The notes under the pieces were generated by a model. The model was not told the origin of the DNA and searched no databases. It saw only the letters and a list, made by a program, of their open reading frames with translations. Both the position numbers and the translations under genes were made by a program. Below are positions 22,801-37,800 of a DNA stretch of 64,000 bases, piece after piece. Location: assembly GCF_040115645.1 (NCBI RefSeq), contig NC_089571.1, positions 1,302,001 through 1,366,000 on the forward strand, read 5' to 3'. The stretch's first letter is position 1, and the number at the start of each line of letters is the position of its first letter. The DNA is from Euwallacea fornicatus. Lineage: Eukaryota > Arthropoda > Insecta > Coleoptera > Curculionidae.

Positions 22801-25800
22801 AACACTAAAACCCATCAAATTATGAATAATGTTTGTACATAAAAACTCGTAAAACTAATATTACCGTTAAATAGGTTGTCAGCGTTGTCCGCTTAAATGC
22901 AAATATCTCCCTTTGATCGGCTTCCGATATATCAGGATGTTTCATAACAATTATTTGCATTAATTTGAATAATTCCTCGACAGCCTACAATCATAGATGG
23001 AAAATAATTTTACGCTCCATTCTATAGTTGAGATGGAACAATCTAGCCGGTTATTCCTCTCCAAGTTCTCAATGCACGAATGTTTAATATATAAATCGTT
23101 GAAAAGGGCTATGATTTTTAGTATTTAATGTAGAACTCGATACCTTGAAAACGGTTTACCCAACTTTCTTATGAGGGATTCTATCAAATAAGCCTACTTC
23201 TTAACCAATTTATAAGTATACTTGAAGTAATTGAAACTTAAGAATATTGCATTGAAAAACTACTACAGGGGCGGAAAAAATAATGTTTTCTTGGTGTAAT
23301 TTCGTGGATGCAGACCATTTTTTTGTATCACTGTATCACAGTATACAGAGGTACATATATCCCATCACACATGGATCTACAGAAATATCGTTTTATTGGA
23401 AATATAGACTTCCAATAACATTTTCATTCTCTTTCTCATAGTAGGTGCATTCAATAGATCTATGAAAATCTGTCTATGAGTCAGAGACTGATCAGTAGCT
23501 AAGCAAATATACATACTAGGACAAAAACTAGAAATTGGTCACACCATCCCTTGTGTTAAATCAGTACCGAAAGTAATGATAAGTGATGTTATGATAAGAT
23601 CACGAAATGTTTCAAAATTCGGCATCAAAATATGTTAACTGGGGTCCTTCTTTTTCCCCTTGATATCTCTATTAGTTAAATAATGTATAAAAGATTTCCG
23701 AAAGTCTCGGTTTAGGAATTTGACCAGTCATGAATCTATTTACCTGTGGATACTGTGTAGGGTGTGGAGTAATGTTCTTAAATGCCCACTGAAGATTTTG
23801 ATGATTAGCCAAATTCCTAGTAAAAATTCGAGATTGTTGGCACATCATTCGTAAAATTCCGTAGTAAGCTGGCAACATTGCTCTATTATATAAGACAATT
23901 TCTTGATCATCATGATCAGCCCTAAAAGCAAAATATTTCAAATACATTACAAAAACAAGCGCAGTCTATTTACAAGATATAGTTAAAGGCAATGTTCTTC
24001 GTTACGTGAGCGTTTGCTAACATGATTTGAACATTTTCTGGGCAGTCGGTACACACGTGATTCCAAAACGCTAAGAGGGCTTGTTTGTTATGGTAGGCCG
24101 GAATGGACGGTTCCGAAAGTTTTGGGTGGAAGAGATGCCATAATTGTAAGAAATATTGTCCGAACTACAATTAATAAGATAATTAGTAATTAGTTAAAAG
24201 TAGAAAACGGAATTAATACACTAGAGCAAATAATCAGATACCGCCAATAATAATTTTTAAAACCAATTAACCACATTTATATTGTATTATTTAATAACTC
24301 ACCATTAATTTTTCTGTTCGAGATATGCAGCAATACATTAACAAAGCGAAATAGGTAGTAAGCTTCATGGATCCATGTTGTTGCATATCTGTATAGTGCT
24401 TAGCCGCTGGAAGCAATCTATACATAAAAATTGTTTGTTTAACAAATTTCATAATATAATTTAAAGGTTATACAAATAGAAAGAACATTACGTATCAAAC
24501 TTAAAGTTGTAGAAAGTGAATTTGAAACTAATTGAAATTTAGTGAACAACGAAGTAGGATGATAGAAAAGAAAAAAATCGACGTACCTTAAAAGAGCAGT
24601 GTACACCTGGTGTAAAACCACTTGTGCTTCACTGGACAATTGAGGTTCCCTATTCATTCTATGTGATGCTCTAAAACCCTGCCTAAATGGGGTGCTCGGT
24701 ACTAACGAAACTAGAAGATAACCTGCGGCTGAAATGGAATATGCAATTCAATAATATAAGAACCTGACAGAGACGGCAAGTTATACGTACACAATAAAAC
24801 ACATTTTAATTGAGCAAATTTAGTAAGTGATAATGCTCACAAAAATAAAAAGAAAAGTTTATCTGAATGATTAATACTTTGTTCTCTAAATACAGTATTT
24901 CGAAATTATTTTTGTTTTCTGTTTATAGCCTCTACAGTTTTTGAGATAATGAAGTCAAAATTTGATAATATACATAAGATTAGAGACTATTCATAGCGAT
25001 TATTTCTTCTTAAGACTTTTTTTTTTCATTTCCTAAAATGTGAGATTCCTGTTTAATGTAAAAACTTCTTTAGCCCATAAATTTTGTCATTCTTACTTAT
25101 TGATTTGCACGTTGTATTCAAGTTTGTCATAATATATTGAATCTTATTTCGATATTTCTGATTAATCATTATATATATAGATTCAAAAATGGCGTAATTT
25201 AATGAAAATTCGCAACATAACTGGATTTTTTTAAGCTTATCTTAGCCTATTATAAGCCAACATATTACAAATATTCATGTGACTCATATTTTTCTTGTTA
25301 CAAAAACACCACTTACTGTTTCTAACTCTCTGATTGCTGTGGGCGATTAAAAAGTGTTCCAACCACGAATCCATGGAATTCAATACCCACGAATGCACCA
25401 ATCTGTTACGAGTGACTTGCAGCGCAAGCCAATCTAAAGCCGAATGTGGACAGCACTCGGCGGCTTCCCATACTTTCTGTAGAACCAATTGGGTAAAACA
25501 TGGCTGATTCGATCCACTCGCCGCACTTTGACTAGCACTCTCTGTCAGCAACGTCAGTATTTTGAAGAAGGGTTGACAACCCTGTAAGTTAACCTAAGGG
25601 GTGGTTAAGGGAATGTGTTAGAACACCAATAACATCAATTTATTTCGAACAAATTTAATTATCTTTTTCATTTTGATGATAAAAGAATATAAGGTGCATC
25701 AGGGACATTTTTATTTTCTGTTTTGATATAACGATTATTTGACTTTTACAATGAATAATCATTAAAAATCACATTAACGTCAATAATAATTTTAAACATC

Positions 25801-28800
25801 TATAGGTAAAAAAACTTAGCTATTACAGGAGAGCTATAATAATAATTACCTCCGAATGCCTGGTGATCGCCTGTGAAATCATGCAAATGATATTTTGAGC
25901 CAACTGATTGTTTCCTTTACAGAGGGAATGAATTAGATTTCTAGTTTGTTGTAGATTGATGTTATCCTTAATTTGTTGATACAAGAAAGAAAATCCCTGA
26001 AAAAAAAACATTTGTTAACAAGCATATAAGCATAAATTTGTAACAAGTTGAGAAGTACCTATGAAAAAGCTAAAATAGGAAAAAACAATTTTTTTGCGAC
26101 TTTTAAATGCCGTATCGTACCGCATTGTTAACAAAGCAATAACTTTATCAGACTTCAGGGTCACATGAACATTAAAAACTAGAATGTTGCATTTTTGAAA
26201 ATCGAAAAGTTGGAAAATTTATAGTTATAATGCATCGTTGCACTGCAATTCAAACGTATTTTTAAAAAGTTATTGTATATAACTGAAACCATTCGAATTA
26301 GTAAAAATTACCTTTCCTCCAGCTACAGCAGTATAATCCCTCTCACTTAGCTGTAATTTCATATTCGAATCCCGACTTTTCTCCACAAGTGAAGCAATTA
26401 ATGTAATCATTTTGTCTAAACTTGCTGGTTTATATTTTTCGGGGGGAAGTGAAACCATTTCGTCGTCTTCTTCACCTTCGCTGACATCAACCTATTCGAC
26501 AAGTGATGAATTAGTTCAAACTATAACACGAGAGTCCATATACTCACAAAATCATTGGCCTTCTGTCCCAGGTAAAAGTGCACCATGGAGTTGATCGCAC
26601 CCACAGCCAAAAGAAATTTTGATTCTTCGTCGCCCATTTTGCTAAATTCGTATAAAAAATTAAAGTACTCAGTTAGGTGCTTTAAATGAGCTTTTGCGCC
26701 GTGCTCCATCTAAAACATAAACAAATTTGCTTTTTTTAATTTTTTTAAAGAAATGTTCAGTTTTTTATTTCACTGAAAGCAATCTTGGAAATTAGAAGTT
26801 GACACTTTTTAGTAAGTGATTCTTTCTGAAACGTGAAAACGAGATATTGAGAGAGAAAAAAATAGATCCTTTGTCTTACTGTTTTGCAACTAAATACGAA
26901 TTTATAAATACTTACTACTTGTAAATACTTACTAAAGATAATAACGTTTTAATAAATTTAGTAACACAGGAAGCATTGCCTATTTTAGATATGTCAATAT
27001 TGTAAGGATCGTCCAGTTTTGACAGACCCACATCCTCATCTACTTTTAAGTACAAACTAGAATGAGACTGCCTAAAATAGAAACAAATATTTACGTAAGT
27101 TATTTTAAGAAAATACCATAAGAGAACAAGAAAAAGCAAATGGAACTGAACACATTTCTTTGTGATATTTTCGAGGTCAAAGTTTGTCAATGAAAATTGC
27201 TAAACAACGCCAATATTTAATCTTTTGTGTTTTTGTCAAATAAACAAATGGAAACCTAAGCAATTTTTAACTCTTCTACAAATAAACACTTCTAAAAAAA
27301 CGTCCGTTAAAATGAAAATGAGTTTATTTGAACGTGGATCAATCGTGCCTAAAACTGTCAACAACAACGGACGATTATGAGCGCATTTAGGCCACAGCGG
27401 TGCTTTATTGCAGTTGTTGCATTTCGCTGTATACCTTACGCTTGTCGAAACTTATGACTAATTACAACATTTACAGTTATAATTGAATCCAGTAACTGAA
27501 AGAGCAATTATTTATTTTACCATTGATTATGTATTTTTGCTTTATTTTCATATTTTTTCCTATTTTCGAAGAATATCAATTTCACGAACACTATGTTTTG
27601 ACAACGCGGAAACTGCAACACATATGTATTTGTCGCTTAAAAAATAATTCAATATTTACTGAAATTTGAACTTTCCACATCATGTATTTTTCCTAAACTA
27701 TTAATTTTCGGATATGGCTTGTTTATATCAATGTTCATCATTTAGCATGTAGTATCTTCACCTAATTCGAAATTAAAGTGCTATTTTAATGTCTGGCATT
27801 TCATGGTAAGTTCGGCGGATGCAACAGTATCAGGTTAATTCATATCTTGTAACTTAAATTTGGCTATGTGATTCTCTAGGTATTACAATGAAGTTTTTAA
27901 TAAAGTAAACACTATTTCACATCTATACATATCTCTCGATATAATGATACTCACTTCAGTCTCTGTATCACATGTATGCACAGCCTTTGAAACATCTGTC
28001 TGACCATTTGATTCGGGCACTTTAAAAGCACCTGTACTGGCCACCACACGTCCTGCGACATGTGTTCTAAAAACCAAATGCACGCTTCTTGGCATGCGTT
28101 GAACTGCTTGGTTACTAGTTCTACCCACTGAACCATGGTGGGCTGAAATGAGGTATTAAAAATATTATCCTTGTAATTATAAGACAAGTAAAACGACTCA
28201 ACAATAGACCAACAAGGATAGTTTAAAATGTATAAATCATCTTTACAATTATTGGCCATCTTACCTTTTCTTTGGCATGAATAAACGTTTCGATAAAGAA
28301 CGAAGTTGACAACTGAGCAGCTTTTTGTGTTATATTAGGCTCGATGGGCAAAATGGTTTGAGGAATATAACCGCAAATTTGCCACATGAAGCTACAATAG
28401 TATAATTTTTGAAGGGATGCTGTGGAGTAGCCTAACAAAAAAAAAACAATTACGATCAAACTTACTTAAAATAAGTATGTTCAAAAATATTTTTGTCTTG
28501 AATAAAGTGCATATTGTCCTGCCAAATCCAGTCCTCTAGCTCTTTACTTAGTTCGAATGTAGTGTTAGGAATAGGAGAGCTACTGGAAGAATCCATACTT
28601 TCCAGATTTGTTGACGAACTTTCGCTACTATCCGCATTGGAAATAGGACATCTAAAAAATTATCCGAAAATTCAAACGACTTGTGTCTGTAAAGAATGAT
28701 TTCAAAACAGTGCTATCTTACATAAATAGATATAAAACTTTTATAAATATTTGCTTTTAGCAAAATTTTGATTCAAAATAATGGGATCTTTTGAGTAAAC

Positions 28801-31800
28801 TTAATATTTAATAACTTTCATAAAATTTACCTTTCATAGAATAACATGTAAGCGCTATTGGTTTTTTCAAAACTGAAATCCATAAATTTATCGGTAACAC
28901 TGTCGTAAGTTTTACTGGTCATTTCCCCTCCGAAACACTCCGCTGCAATTTGATTTGGATCGAATGGTTTTACTTCAGCGTCATTAAATAAAAACCATTT
29001 ATCCCTTGAACCCATCGTTCGATCCTTTATAAAACTGTAGTAATGCCCACCATCTGCAGTACCTAGATATGATGAATATTTAAATACATATACGAATTTA
29101 GATATCAAACAGGAAAAGGGAGGTTTAGTGATTTGCTTTAGTTAGTTCCACCAGTAACTAAATTCGTGAGCATGTGCACTAAGACTGAGTATAATTTTTT
29201 TCTAAAAAAACTTGTGCAAAAGTAGTATGCCAATAGAAAAACTTTAGAGATTGTTAAAACTTAAGTTAACAGCAATGAGGCAAATACCATATTTATACTG
29301 CAAATTAATTCTAACCAACCTAACAGAAAACATTTCGCGATTCACTTTTTTCCAGAAGATTCTGACATATACATTGTCACTAACGATAATTCCGAACTAT
29401 TTCCATTGCTTAAATTACTCTTATTTACGTTAAAGCGCTCGAAAGTTAAGAATATGTTCACTATCAGTTTACTTATGCTATACAGGGTGTTTAAAACAAA
29501 TGCGGCAATATTTAAGGAGGTGATTTCTCAGGTCATGATATGAAAAAATGTTCCTATAGACATGAGTTCTTTTTTTTTAAAATAAGGGTTTTTGAAAAAT
29601 AATTCACATATCTTTAAACTGATTTTTTTTTCATTTGGGAGCGTTATTTGTAGTAATTAGGGGTTGATTTAGCAGTAACTAGATTAAAATTATTAAGTCG
29701 AGTTAAGACAAAGGGGGACACCTTAATCAAATTTATTGACAAAAAAATATACGCCACTAACTTTAATTAGATTTCGATATTTTTTTGAGATGAAGCAACT
29801 AAAAATACAACTTTTTTTGTCTCTTGAATTTTCGTCGTATTTTGGCTCTTTAACGAAATAAAAAAATAAAGACGATTTTATTGCATGTCCATTTATCATA
29901 TTAAAATATTTTCCAAAAATTCGAGGCTTTATTTCCTTATTCCCTAAGAATATTTAGTGCTTTGATGCCTTTTACAAAATTTTGAAAAATATATCAAAAG
30001 ATATTTGATTCATTTTTCAAAAACTGTTATTAAAAAAAAATTAACACTCTGTATCTTGGAAACAATACATTTCCGAAACTTTGTTTCATAAAATTACCTG
30101 AGCAATCATCCCCTTAAATATTGCCGCGACTTTTTTAATCACCATGTATAAGTACTAATAACCCACGTTAAAAATTTTAGTATAATTGAAAACTATGATA
30201 AGTTTAAAATATCTTACCAGTGTGAACCGTAACACCGATTAGATCATATTCATATTGTTCATTTTCCGGATCTTCCTTTAATTTGTCCTCCTGATAATGT
30301 TGCGGCATAAGAGTCTTTTCTACATAACCTGCCATGTTTAGACGAAGTGGAAATGAAAAATGGGTATTAACCTAAAATAGTCCATATCAACGTATTTAGT
30401 ATGGATGACTAACAATGGTATACAACTATCCTATTAGTATGAAATACTCTAGTTGTGTCTAAATGGTTAGAAATAGATAAAATACGATAAGTCTGTGCTT
30501 CTTTAAGTTTTTAGGGTTTCAAGTATAGCGAGTGTCCCATAAAAGTGTCATTTCTAAATTATGTTTTTAAGTGGGATGCCATTTACGTATATTATCGCCT
30601 TGGATGATTTTGTTAAATTCCCATGAAGTGTGTGATACTATACTTATTTTCAACAGTTCTGAATTAATGATATATGTATCAATTTTTCTATTTCTCATAA
30701 TTGAAGGGGTTACGATTTACTAATTTTGATATTTTTATATAAAAAAATAAACAAAGTTTAAAAATGTAACCAAATTATTATTTTGTGTTAACTTTAAAAA
30801 CAGTTTTGAATGATCTATTATAATGTGAAATAAAATATTTCTTGAAAATGTTTCCCATATTTTGTTTTTGGAAAATTCTAAATTTAATTACTTAATACAA
30901 CTTGTGAAACTAACCTAAATAGTTTGTAAACTATAGTTATGAACTAGCTTCAAATAAATGATTGATATAATATAATTATAAGGAAACTGATTAATAAATT
31001 ATCTGAAGAAATAGGCCTGTTCAGGAACTAGCCTAAAGAAATATTCATAATAGGGTAATTCTTCTTGATCAAATAACACAGTTACTTTTATCGCGATTAT
31101 ATTGCTGCCAATGCCAATGTCTACAAGGCAAAAACTCTACAAAGATGTTATAACGCGTAGCATTTAGTTTATTAAATTCTCGTCGAAATTTAACTCCGGC
31201 ACTAAAAATTTTAGAAGTATTTTTTAGATCAAGATTGAAGTAAAAATTCAGCTCAATTTTCAGAGCACTTTTCACTTAAACGGAGAGATTTACGCGAAAT
31301 GTATATACTGGAATGGCAATTGTTCATCTGAACCACCCATCACCCTATAGATTTTGGTATCAATTAAGACTGATTACCGTGTACTCTTAAGAATAGTACT
31401 CATCATAAATGCAAAGTAAATATCTTATAAAGGAATTACACCCAAACCTCTTTCGCACCTATTTATTTCTACGCTGTAGGTTTAAAATAAATTTTTACCG
31501 GACTACCAAGAAGTTCTTCCTCAAAACATTTGAAATTTCTGAATAACCCGCATTTATGAAAATGTATATCTACTGGGACATATATCACCCATTATTAACG
31601 AACAGATAAACAACAATTACGCCATTCTTTGGCAAGCCACCAATTGTTTCTTCAAGAGGGTGAATGGATAAATAAGCCTGTACAAGAACCTAGGAACGGG
31701 CTTATTAAAATTCGTTTTGTCTAATTGAACACGTTTAAAAGTTTTTCAATTTCAAAGTTGAAAAATTTGTGATTTTTTGTCATGTATTTAGATCATATAC

Positions 31801-34800
31801 AGTAGGTTATTCTACCTCAAACGAATCACTAAACTATTAGTTTTTGACTTAGGAAGCTTTACTTAAATACGCAGTTCCTCATAATTTGAACAAGATACTT
31901 AATAACTGCCTAAAAGTAGGTACTCAGACCGAAAAATAGATTTTAATGTAAATTATGTACAAACCTTTTCCTTCAGCATAGTCAACATATTAAAAGTGTA
32001 TCGCATGGTGTTAAAACACAATATATGAGGCAGTTGTTTAAAACATGCCCGCTTTTCGGCCCTAACTTTTTTGCCACATTGCGAACAGGTGTACATATTA
32101 TCACCTTCCAGTGTATCTTTAACTGTGACCTCATCCAGCGATTCGTATAGATTACGCATGTCAGCAACCTGAAAGTAAAGCATTGCAGTTTTCATCGGGT
32201 TTTCAAAATGTGTTCATATTTAATGTTACGTAATTTTTAAATTTGAACTAGAGGCAATCGATGGCTGATACTACTTATTAACACCCAATTGTATAGGAGC
32301 TAAATACCGAACAAATCAAATATACATTTGGATTGAACAATGAATAAAATAAAATGCTTACTTGACATCTCACAGTATAAAATTCTTCTAACGTACGGCT
32401 AACGTGACCACAGTCTAATGAAACAACATTGTTGCTAAGAACACCACAAAACAATGTTTTAATGACTTCCTTCAAAGGAGGAGTCATTTCTTCTAATTTG
32501 CTAACTAAGTCGATGAAAAATTCGGCCATATCCTTCTGCTCGGCAGTATTTAATGGTTGATGGTCCATGGTATAAACCTGATGAAATGAAACACGATAAA
32601 AATTTTAAGTTGATTTTTTCCAATGATTGGATAAAACGTTCAATATCTTAAAATGTTTAAAGATATTCGTTGAACTAGATAATTAAATATTTCGCCTTAA
32701 TTACAGATTTAACTGAAACCTAAATTCCGGATACGCACCTTGCAGAAACTTCTAGGATTATAAGCTTTTCTTTCGCTTTCCAGTAAATAAGCAAACATCC
32801 TTTGCAGTTCTTTAAGAGTCGGCTCATGTTTAGATTCCTCGGTACTTGCGGCCAAAATTGAGGCGCGCGTTTGTGGCATCATATAAAGGTGTTGCATGCA
32901 CGAAGCCATGTAACATGTGGCGCCTAGATTTGTTAGGCCTACGTAGCCGCAATCTGATCGACCGTCTTCATGGGGCCAGTAATCCCAGGGATAAGGTGAA
33001 TTCGGGCCTAATAAAATATCAAAATAATCAAAACAATGAATATCCTTTATATGTTTGAGGCAGATTATTTATTAATTCTTTTATGGTTTCGGGAATAACA
33101 GTGAGAGTTGTTAGGGAAGCGGAATAGCACACTATTTTGAGTTAAAATTAATTGAAATTTTGTCCACGAAATGTTAACAAAGCTGTTCGTCCGAGCCCTT
33201 ACTAAAAGGTAAATATTATTCTCAGTTAGTTTTCACCCAGAATAGTGTGCTCCTGCTCCAACTACCCGTACCAGTCTGCGTGGTGTTATTCCCTCAAAAA
33301 AATTAAGAAAAAATTCAAAACAGTAATATCTTATACACTGGTCACATTAAAAACAAAAAAAAAAACAAGTAGATTTAAAAATGTACCAGGTTGATGTTGT
33401 TTCAGCAGCTTTTCGTGTAAAATAGCATAATTTTCTGGGGACCCCTTTACCAACTCGACTAACAGATCAAAGGCAGCCGTACGAGATCTCGGAGATTTAC
33501 ACTTTGGCACGTGTCGTAACTTTGGATTTGGCAGGGCAAACAAAAATTCAAAAACCTGCAAGAAAATTGGAAGACATAAGAAAACAAGCTTAGTGATACA
33601 GATCACACGGAGTAAATATATTTACTTCACTAAGGAGTTCCTGACCGCCTTTGTTGGTTTGGAACGGCGGACGATGCTTTAATAAATTGGTTAAAAGATT
33701 CAATAGTCCGATTAGACCATCGTCTTCTACAGTTCTATGCCGAGCTTCAAGATAATCTCTCGCTAATACTGAAAGACTGATTTTTGATGTCAGCTCATTG
33801 ATATCTATTACACAACTTTGCGGCTCTTCGATACTTTCTTTTATTAAATCGTCGGGAAGACTATCTACTAAGCTGAAAAAATACAATATAATGTATGATC
33901 GTGTCGATCGTGTAAAAATAAAACTATAATATGTTTAAAAATCACAATCAAAAACCGATGAAATCCCAAATTGAAAAACATTTAAACTTTTAACTTCCGA
34001 TTTTGGATTACAGGCAAGACGCGGATATACGAAAATAATTCCAAAGCCCTTTTTTATACAAAAATTAACTTGGTAAGTTACATTTTATAAAACTTAAAAT
34101 TTCCTTAGTAATATAATTGAGATTAATGTTCTTTTGCAAATAGGCAATCCTGCTTATTTTTTTATATTTGAAATAAACTTGGAATTACTATAAAAAAAAA
34201 ATAGCATACTTGATGTTTTGTAACACGTCTCATTTCATACATTCTTATTATTAAATTAAATTAGTACATATTTATGTATTTTCTTGATATTTCAAATTGG
34301 AAGGAAAAAATTTATATTGCTGTTAAATGTATTAAAATTGACTTACTACCACCAAAAATGAAGTGGAAAACAGAGATTAAAACTTACCTTAACCAAACCT
34401 ACTTAATGTTACGTTACTAGGGTTGTTTATTTAGAAAAAATGACTTAACTTAAACTGTCAATTTTTCATTAGATAAATTGATACTGTGTGAAATGGAAAT
34501 ACGTTACCAACTTGAATAACACTGTCTCATTCGTTCAAGAGCTACGGTTTGTATTATTGATATTGACTAGTTTTTTTTTGTCATAATTACGAAGCTATCC
34601 TGTATACATTAAATGCAAGATAAAAATGTATACTATAGAGATATCGCCAAAAGTTACAGATACAGATAATCAGCAAACCACTCACGCATCAAAGCCATAA
34701 TACACACTTACCGTGACACTAGCCAAAAATAATCCCTACATGCCGGACCGTACGGTTCTTTTCCTTCTTCTTGAGGTTGCATGGATTCCATTTTTTGCGG

Positions 34801-37800
34801 ACGCATACTCTCGGCATTCTCTAAATATGAAAGAAGACGAGCCAACATTGGAGCCACTAACGCACTATCCATATGTTCGCCTCTTGACGACACGCCAAGG
34901 CATAGACGGTATATGTGTGAACACACTTCCCTACGAACTGCTGGCTCAGGATCTTCTAAAACCAACCTGAAAGAAAAGAATCAGTGCAATGGTGACAATC
35001 AAAAGAGTGAAAGAACATTTTCAGATAGAATTATCTATTTTTGGGAAACATAAAAATCATTTCTATCCATTCAACTTTACTTCTGAAAATTTAGAAAAAC
35101 CATAAAATAAAACCCTAAACGAATCTGAAAGATTCATCGTATACATCAGTACGAAACGTTTTTGAAATATAGATTACATTACAAGTGAGTAATAGATTTC
35201 CACATAGAACACGTGACAAAAATTTTGCCACCAAAAGATGCACCACCCTATATTAGAATGAAATTCAAGAAAACGGATCAAGGTTTATACGTTTTTTCTC
35301 AAGATATTGTTCTCTGTAATATACCTAAAAAATCGATAGGAATTACCTCTGTAACCAAATTGAGAAATCTGGTGATTCGAAAAGTCCCAATCTAGCTTCC
35401 TCACTGCAATGCAACCATGATACCAGTAAGGCCATTGCATAATGTACCACCTAAAAGTACAAACATCATTTTAAAAGTCAAATATACACAAGGATTTTCA
35501 GATTCTAACACAAAATCCTAATTAAAGGTTCCTTACTAAATACCTTATTTAATTTTTACATTAGAACTAAAAAAAATGGGTGGAATATGATCTCATTATT
35601 CTGACTCTCTAATAAACTATGTTCAATTTTATGTCTGCGTATTATTTAAATCGTCAACACCGAAAATTGCTGATGTCTCGTATTGTTTTTTTGTTCCACG
35701 CTGTACACAATATGACTTTTCATATTCACAAAATTATTTTTGAAATTTCTAATAGCTTCTCACTGTTGCCAATAGCTTCAAATTTAATTTAATATTATTT
35801 AAATTACAGCGCTAGAAACTCGAAACTAAAATTTACTAAACTATTCACAAGAAGTGTATATTAATTTAGTTCAAAGATGTACGAAACTTAACGAACACAT
35901 AGACAGAAATAATAGTAAAATACGCTTCAGGAGTAATAAGTTATATTAATGTGGTATACTAGACTACAAGTAAACATTTTTAAATGTAATATTATTAAGT
36001 TAACGTACCTGAGCCCGGCCCCAAAAACCAGTCTTATAGTGATTAGGATCTTTCGGCAGGGAAGCTTCTTTTAAGATTGATGTCAATTTAGGCATAGTTG
36101 TTTTTACATCGACCTAGGTATTATAGAAATTTAAGTGTACTGAAGAGAGTCTGATTTATAAAACTGACATTAGATAAAACTTAGAGATTGAAAACATGAT
36201 TATTTAAAACTTACCAGTGATATCATAGCTTCATTTAAACTAGGTATTATAATTTTATCGTTTCTTGTAGGGCGAGATTCGTGTGGTAACGGTTCAAGAC
36301 CTAAGTGGCACAGCAATTTTAATAAAGATGCTAAGCAGTCTTGCTGCCAATCACTGCCATCTCCGCTATCTCTTTGAAGAACACCTTTAATTAAGGTGAA
36401 AGTTCTAACAAATCAGTACTACCTATTTTACAAATCTGGTAGTGTGAAACACTAACATGGTTTTCTAAATACATACGTTACAATTAACTTACCAGACATG
36501 AAAACATCATAAAGATATCTTAAACCTCCATGTTGTATAAATTTTCTGGTCCAGGGTCCTTCGATATCATCGTCAAATTTACCCTGTCGAATGCTAAGTG
36601 ACTCGACAATATACAAAGAATACATTAATTTTTGAGCGCTTGATGGATCCAGCAACTCGGATAGTGAGATATCCAACTGCTGGAAGCCTTGAAGTAACTT
36701 AGGACTCGTGGGCATTAAACTAAGTATGTCCCAGACGCGTCTGCTGAGCACTTGAGCTTTGGTGTGTGGGAATACTCGACCACCTAATTGGAAAAAAAGT
36801 GTAATATTTTGAGTCGACATATTGGAACTTTCATTTGTTCTACTAGTAAATATAAAATAAGGTATCTATGGTAACGTATGGCAAGGTAATATCATAAATC
36901 GTACGAGATACAAATGTTATTAAATGAAACAATAAGGCGATACAGGAAAAATATTTTTAGATTGGAAGTTTTTAGAGAAATTTAATGAGTCGTAAGAACT
37001 TATATGATACCTTCATTACATTTTTCGATGTATCAATTCTCTCTGTCATTCGAATATAACAGTAATCTTGTTATCAAATTTTGATATTACATTTACAAAA
37101 ATTACTACATTTTACTATTCAACGGGAATAACTACGAGGTACATTCCAATAGAAATGACCGACCCCTGAAACGCATAAACATTCTCACATTGCAAATGTC
37201 AATCTTTCGAAAACGTGGCTCGAATGTGCCCGTATTGGTATAGAAATTTCCGATGTCATCTTACGTTAACTAAATGTGCAGTATAGAAGCTATGCAGCAA
37301 TCAAAACGTTTATTCTTCTTACGTCTGGAATGGAACTATAAATCGAACGTACCCCTTATAAATATACAGGGGAGTTTCCAAATAAACGTGTAAAGGGTGA
37401 TAGCTGAGGTATTTTCATACAAAAAGTTCATATAAACATAGGTACGAACACGCTTCGTCTCCAAGATACAGAGTGTTCAATTTTCTTATTAATTTACATT
37501 TCAAAAACGTTTTAAAACATCGACAAGAAATTTGTGACACGATATGACAGGATAAATGAACATTTTCTGGGGTAAGAAGAACACTTTCACTTGCACCAAT
37601 GACGTCCGTTAATACATACATTTATTATATATTAAAATATATTATATTTATCCTGATAAAACGTGTAAAACTTAATATGAATCTAATACATACCTTTAAC
37701 TATGATTTTCATCGAACTAAGTGTATGCATCAGCGAGAACAACTGCTCAAAATAAATAGGTTTCAAAAGCAAAAGAGTTGGTAAACAGTCCCTCGGGGGA

